DNA from: Temnopleurus reevesii
Taxonomy: Eukaryota; Echinodermata; Echinoidea; Temnopleuroida; Temnopleuridae
DNA length: 50,935 nucleotides
NCBI GenBank assembly: GCA_036244855.1
Contig: BQKZ01004019.1
Location: 1 to 50,935 of the forward strand
Direction of reading: 5' to 3'
The stretch's first letter is position 1. Every line of letters starts with the position of its first letter. Both the position numbers and the translations under genes were made by a program. A model generated the notes under the pieces. The model was not told where the DNA came from. It searched no databases and saw only the letters and a program-made list of their open reading frames with translations. Positions 45,696 to 50,935 of this stretch are shown piece after piece.

Positions 45696-46770
45696 CATGA
45701 CGACCAAGATGTCTCCTTCACGTTCTGTGTGCCAAAATGGGAATAGAAAGGAGCATTAGATTGTGAGATTATACATCTTCGAAAATAATCTACAAAGACC
45801 ACATACAAAATTGTGTATATGATAATTTAGAACAATTTCACACGTACAGAACAAAACATTCTTTAAAAAAAATCGAGATTGCTTGAATTCTATGTAAAGG
45901 GTAAGATTTAATGAGCCTTTAATCTGGAATCTTGAGTATGTATAATAGGTCTCGTTTGTTTTGTTAAATAAATGTAATTCCTCTCTTCAGATCGTATTCT
46001 GAATACGAGCGATTTTCCTGGATCAAATAACTTTTAAACAGTCAAAAATAAAATTTAATTTGATTAGCAGACGATCTATTATTTCGGGGTATAATTAAGA
46101 AATGAAGTATTGTATGGGCCTCCGTCATTTTAAATGGTATCAATTGGTATTAATATTGGGATAAATGACACCTGTGGGTCTTTGATTTGTTAATTCCATT
46201 ACACAATATTCCATAGATTAAGTCATCAAAGTCAAAATCAGGCGCGTCGCTATCAACGCGGATAGAATATCAAAATGGTCAAATATGTATATGGTTAGAT
46301 TAAAATTAGGACATGAACTAGTTCAATATTAATTATAATTTCATAATTTTTTACTGTCATAACACCTTTAGAACATAACAGTTTTCATCAGTGTTACATA
46401 CATTAAAAAAAGAGTTTGCATCAGTGTGCATGAACAGTTTTCTACAGTCAGAAGGCATTCTAAATTAAAGCAATTTTGTGTTTTTGCGAGTAAAATTTTC
46501 TAGGATGTAAAAACGATGCGGTAGAGCACCCTTTTTTAAATTTTGACAGTGAAAATTTCTCCATCACGTCTTTATACACATTATGTCACATGCGTTAATA
46601 GAAGTTCAAGCAACAAGTAGGATGGGACAGACTATTCTATCAAAACGATGACGACATACAGATGCAAATACCTATAAAACCATGATATAGGTATGAAAAA
46701 CGCAAATATTTTGCTAAAAAATGAACAAAAGGAAGAAACTATGAGATTCGTTGATTTATCATGTTTATAG
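45696..46770. other. 3' flank, no gene seen
   Basis: AT-rich unique-looking DNA, nothing recognised. Confidence 0.5.
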
Positions 46771-46980
46771 AGAAAATAGAAAGGAGAGAGGGAGGGAGAA
46801 TGGGAGAGGGGGGAAAGGGGGAGAGAGAATTAGAGAGAGGGAGAGTGGGAGAGAGGGGGTGGGAGAGAGAGGGGAAGAGGAGAGGGGAGAGGAAATGGGA
46901 GATAGAGGAAGAGAGAGATAGAGAGAGACGGGGAGGGGGAGGGAAACAGACAGACGGAGAGAGAGAGAGAGAGAGAGCAA
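46771..46980 (+). repeat. About 200-bp polypurine (GA/GGA) tract
   Basis: Nearly continuous purines on the + strand (gagagggagggagaatggga... ending in a pure (GA)n run at 46957-46976) with few pyrimidine interruptions. Such tracts can adopt triplex (H-DNA) structure. The overlapping frames on both strands are repeat translation. Confidence 0.9.
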
Positions 46981-47640
46981 AATACAATGTCTAGAGATGG
47001 AGAAGGGTGATAAACAGAGATCGATGGAGAAAAATAGTGACGTGGTAAATATGGAATTGGAAGTTGGGGCAAAATATGAATCTAACCCAACCTTTGCAGT
47101 GATCCAAAGAGGTCCAAGTTGCAACCCATTACTGGTAATTTACACACCTTTCTGATTTACACCTTTTCGACAAAACGCAAAATCTAATTTAGAAGCTATT
47201 TAGACATCTTCTGACAACTGTCGTTTGTTGACAGTTGGAATATGTCTGAATCTGATAAGGACATTTCCTGCCATCCCAAATCGAGTGCATTGCTAGCCTG
47301 GCACAGGAATTCAGAGAAGAAAAAGCATTTCTTTTTTGTCATATATTTAACATCAGTTTCATCTTGTTCATTTATGCACATCGGCTTTCGATTGTGATTA
47401 AACTTTTATGCGCTGAATTATTCCTGAATGTTCTTTTCACACAAGTTGATAAATTTCATCGTAGCGTAGCGTTTCCCTTCCAAAAGTATTTCAGAACTTC
47501 TTTACAATCATGTGTGACGCACTAGCGGCCATTTTAATATCATTTTGATAGATGTTCGATATATCGACAGCTCTCTGTGCAAGTTTAAAAAGTGATGCTT
47601 TAAAATTTTCCCAACCTCAGCATTACTGCAGCAGATAGAA
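46981..47640. other. 3' flank, no gene seen
   Basis: Unremarkable; the minus-strand frame 47196-47381 is unrecognised. Confidence 0.5.
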
Positions 47641-47644
47641 AGAA

Positions 47645-47772
47645 TGATTAATTAATTAATATAGATATATGGATAAATATAGATGATAGATAAATAGATA
47701 GATAGATAGATAGATAGGTAGGTAGGTAGATAGCTAGAAATAAAGAAAGAAAAGAGATAGATAGATAGGCAG
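47645..47772. repeat. GATA/GGTA tetranucleotide microsatellite
   Basis: attaattaatta, then gatagatagata, ggtaggtaggta, and again gatagatagata, with aaagaaaga inside. A compound, impure array. Confidence 0.9.
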
Positions 47773-49020
47773 ATAAAAGCATTAGAAATTTATTTATTCC
47801 TAGGTTGAACCAATCGAAAGAGATAGCGACACACTCTAAGGTATTTTAAGGTATGAAACGTTAAATGATAACCATCAATAGAAAGATTTCAATCTTTATT
47901 TGATTTGGGGGCGATTATAATGACCGACCATGAACTTCTAAATTCTTATCACGATTTGAAAGTCAATTTACTGGCGAGTGTATAGCACTCCCTAATCCAT
48001 CTGTATTACACCTCTGTCAAGACCAATTTGTTCCCATTCGCTGTATTCATCATCATACCCCATCTCTGATTAATCACGATCTACAGTGGACCCCCTCGCA
48101 TAATTCAATTGAACCTTTTGCCTAAAAAATAAATACCACTGTCATATTTCTACAATATCGGACACAAAAGTCAAATTTCACAGTTGCCCCCCAAAACACC
48201 ATACGCATTTTGACACCGCCGAAAATAGACCTGGTGGCAGAGCAAAAGTTAAAGAAAAGTTCCTATTTTCAGATGATGAGTAGTAATTGCATGATGAATC
48301 GTATTTTTATCCAACTTCTTCTCTTTACTTTATGAAGAAAAAAGATGATTTGTTGAAGAAAGCCGGTGAAATGTCTTTGAGGAAGACATAGTTTCCTCGA
48401 TTTGGACTGATTTCCTGGGTGAGTGGGTTTGGTGCAAGGTTTGAGGCCGGACACCCGGGGATGAAGGTGAGGTGATAGGGGTACAAGACCTTGCTCAGAT
48501 CTACATGCATTTTGTGATATTCTGAGATGAAAATCGACGAATCAAAGTAGCCAAAGGGGATACACATTTCTTTCATAATGTGTATTATGTAACCATGAAA
48601 AAAAATGGAACAACGTATTGAGATAATTATAATTATGGAAGAAGATATGCAACCAATAAAATATCACTGAACAAAACTGTTGATTTGACCAAAACAATAT
48701 TTTCTTATTTCCGTCGCCGCGTGAGAATTTCATTTTTTTCTCGCAATTTACTGAATTCAACAAGAAAATAAGTGATGGACGATTTCTTGTTGGTCACAAA
48801 CATGTAAATAAATAGAAGTAGGCTCATATTGGTGTTTTGTTTTCTTTCTATATTGCCTTGAAGATGATCAACGCAGTAGCATCAATATCTGGACCTCTTG
48901 GAAGAACAGAAGTATTTATTTTAATTCTTCTGAAAGGGCAATCCAGCCAATCTTATTGTTTGCAAGTTATGTTTTTGTTCACATGTAAATTTGCCAAATG
49001 TATTCTTATTTCGTATCATG
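47773..49020. other. 3' flank, no gene seen
   Basis: Frames at 48269-48576 (-) and 48837-49043 (+) are unrecognised. The latter leads into the AATAAA-plus-repeat ending listed next, so part of it could be decayed retroposon 3' sequence. Confidence 0.4.
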
Positions 49021-49078
49021 TTGTATATTATATGTCTTTTTAACGATTGGGAATAAAGTACCATACCATACCATCTTC
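49021..49078 (+). mobile_element. Possible retroposon 3' end with (ACCAT)n tail
   Basis: tatgtctttttaacgattgg, aataaag, then taccataccataccatc. An AATAAA-like end followed by a short tandem tail is typical of non-LTR retroposon 3' ends. The body is not recognisable. Confidence 0.3.
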
Positions 49079-49829
49079 GGTGGATGTATAGGCGATGCTC
49101 CAATGCTTATACGGAAATGGGCACATTCACTGTAAACCAACCATGTAAGAACCCAAGGGATTAAATATATCCTCTTGATTATCAAACTTAGAAAACTTTA
49201 TTAAAAACATTTTTAAAAGTCATAGAACAAGCATGTGTTATTTGATTGTCATTTGATGAGAATCAACGATGATGTAAACCATTGAATATGAAATCCACAA
49301 ACATCAGGTTATGTTATTGTTGTTGATGATGATTTTGTACTAATTACAGCGTCGTAAACAAATCTGGTAGCTTCCAACGTTTGTCCCCTCCTTAAGCCGG
49401 TCGTTGGTAGGTAAAGCTGTTCTGCTCTGATTATCTTACTGAATCTTAAAAATAAAAGTCTCTCTCCTTGCCTAAAATAAGATCAATGTGGAACATTATG
49501 CAGTTCACATTGTAAAACAAAATATAAAAAAGAAGCGAAATTAAAGCAGTTAGTTGTGAGAAGAATCGTCAGGAATTTCCGTGCCTTCTAGATAATTACA
49601 TTCTTATATAAACAAAAAAGTCTTTATTAGGTATACTGTTGCTATGGTAACTGTACCTCCAGATTTGATTAGATTTGATGCAGTTTTATAGATATTTGAT
49701 AAATACTAATAAGTCTAAAATTTTAGGTTCTACCGTAATTATGGGATAATAATTTGACACTATTAAGTAAAGGTGAAATTGCATCATTGGTTAGTGCAGA
49801 TAAGAGAGAAAAAAAAAAATGGAAATGTT
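49079..49829. other. 3' flank, no gene seen
   Basis: AT-rich, nothing recognised. Confidence 0.5.
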
Positions 49830-49834
49830 GTACT

Positions 49835-49925
49835 TCGTCATTGTCATCATCATTGTCATCATCATTGTCATCATCATCATCATCATCACCATCATCATCA
49901 TCACCATCACTATCATGATCAGTAT
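49835..49925. repeat. TCA/CAT trinucleotide microsatellite
   Basis: Impure (TCA)n with ttg and acc variants. Translated, it gives Ile/Val runs on + and Asp runs on -; neither is a gene. Confidence 0.9.
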
Positions 49926-50339
49926 TGTAATCATTAATAAACATCATTTTCTCGTTCATTTTTATTATGTTGGTATTTACCGCAGGTATACTTTGACCAT
50001 TTTTTTTTTTTTAGTATTTGTCGCATTGAAATAAATTCCTTTTGATGGCCAGCAAACAGGAAATATACTATAACGTACAAGAAAAGCGATAATTCATCAA
50101 CTTAGCCCGTTATAAAAACAAAAAACAGTCAAACGAAAACGAGAGATATGATCGTTCGGTGAGACGGAAAGCATTCTAAATGAGAGCAGATATTCTGACC
50201 ATTCATAATTAAAATTTAACGCATGATAGGCAAAACACTTGATGATTTCAATAGTTCAATCGCGTTAAACGACTCGTTTGTCTTGACTAGAGGGTTTATT
50301 TGTCAATAAAAATTACGGAACATCTTAGTGATAATGGGC
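49926..50339. other. 3' flank, no gene seen
   Basis: AT-rich, nothing recognised. Confidence 0.5.
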
Positions 50340-50660
50340 AGCGAATATGAAAGAAACAAAGCCAGCTCTTCACACCCTTCGGGCGCCCTGGGTATTTGAA
50401 AGAGAGATATTTTCCCAGCATTTCGTTTCAACATTTCACACACGTACATCAGCGTCCGTTGCGCAATTAGACGCACAGACGAGTGTGACGTTTGGTAAAT
50501 AAAAGACTAGCGATTGAAGATGAGCAATGAGTCTGAACAGCGACAATTACTCTCACCTTCATCGCGCCAAAATCATAAGCGAACTTTTGGAAGGAGGAAT
50601 CGCGCGAAAATTTGGCGGAAAATGGCGTGTTAAGTGGGAACCCCGCGGGCGTTTAAGTGA
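50340..50660. promoter_or_regulatory. Candidate cell-cycle-type promoter (E2F cluster)
   Basis: A CpG-rich island at the right end. Exact E2F consensus TTTSGCGC occurs twice in inverse form: GCGCCAAA at 50564-50571 and GCGCGAAA at 50602-50609. TTTGGCGG follows at 50611-50618. A Myb-type CCGTTG lies near 50455, a CHR-like TTTGAA near 50395, and a GTGGGAA core at 50634-50640. Three E2F-type words within 55 bases is unlikely by chance in this AT-rich DNA. Orientation and target are unknown; the gene would lie mostly outside the window or start in the last 300 bases. Confidence 0.4.
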
Positions 50661-50935
50661 AAAGATTACTTAAAGAGACTAAGATGAAACGCATTGTTGA
50701 AGTGGTATTCGCTAATTTCTTATTTTGTCGCTGTGTTACATTCCATGCACGTTTCTTGCAAAATAGAAGACACAAAGTCGGGGATATTGAGGCGATCGTC
50801 GATGAAAAATGGAATCTCTCGAACGGTTAAATATCTGAACAATTGTGAGACACATTTTGTTCTTATAATGATAACAAAATCTATCGATTTCGGACGCCAT
50901 AATTGTTGTTCTGCTATGGGCATGGTAAATAATAA
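50661..50935. other. Window end, possible first exon of an unidentified gene
   Basis: Downstream of the E2F cluster. A 48-codon frame starts at an ATG in good context (A at -3) at 50684 and ends at 50830 on +, with a hydrophobic N-terminus. A 67-codon frame runs on - from 50923 to 50720. They overlap and neither product is recognised, so neither is called as a CDS. Confidence 0.2.

Noticed and set aside
46739..47124. Ser/Leu/Pro-rich and Glu/Arg-rich frames
   Set aside because: Translation of the polypurine/polypyrimidine tract.
49723..50034. Asp-rich and Ile/Val-rich frames
   Set aside because: Translation of the TCA/CAT microsatellite.
1..50935. CRISPR array, prophage, operon or other prokaryotic system
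   Set aside because: All regularly spaced repeats found are micro- or minisatellites, and the only real gene is a spliced animal transcription factor.

Overview
The window is AT-rich, intron-sized animal DNA, densely sprinkled with microsatellites (CA/GT, CT/GA, ATT, GATA), tRNA-derived SINE debris and short foldback transposons. It has one unmistakable protein-coding exon. The best fit is an invertebrate deuterostome, most likely an echinoderm (sea-urchin-like). That rests on base composition, repeat style and gene structure, and the species cannot be fixed from the sequence alone. There is no sign of bacterial or viral gene organisation.

The gene is a + strand Sp-family zinc-finger transcription factor of the Sp6-9 class (Sp8/Sp9-like). 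Its main exon is 25632-27020. It carries the Sp N-terminal box (PLAMLAATC), the Sp6-9 GFHPxKR motif, a Buttonhead box (CDCPNCQ) and three C2H2 fingers that read a GC/GT box. The exon opens at a strong splice acceptor in the same place and phase (0) as the intron of vertebrate Sp8/Sp9. The partner exon is not certain. The best candidate I can see ends at 2040 (ATG CAG, then a GTATGT donor) and sits below a CpG-richer, promoter-like stretch at 1060-1600. That would make an intron of about 23.6 kb. A second in-frame start, in good context at 25665, lies inside the main exon.

Layout: 1-1060 upstream DNA; 1060-2040 candidate promoter and first exon; 2041-25631 candidate intron with several GC-richer islands (near 6.0, 11.4, 13.9, 18.3, 20.8 and 23.9 kb) that may be cis-regulatory, a Tigger-like MITE at 19.8 kb, a long CA-rich minisatellite at 8.5-9.15 kb and a pre-miRNA-sized hairpin at 2.4 kb; 25632-27020 Sp exon; about 27021-27770 3'UTR; 27.8-50.3 kb gene-poor flank. 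This flank holds a double MITE insertion with a matching near-empty site (30.9-31.7 kb), a 916-base assembly gap (34843-35758), a suspicious 192-bp direct duplication ending at a single N (37135-37666), four copies of one retroposon 3' tail (34.2, 36.8, 38.7 and 42.8 kb), a complete-looking tRNA-SINE, a 68-bp GT minisatellite, a 200-bp polypurine tract and two small CCAAT-bearing tandem duplications. At the right edge (50.34-50.66 kb) a cluster of E2F-, Myb- and CHR-like sites suggests the promoter of another, probably cell-cycle-linked, gene lying mostly outside the window.

All transcription-factor sites were found by eye as motif matches in an AT-rich background and are hypotheses. The Sp exon is the only coding call made with high confidence.
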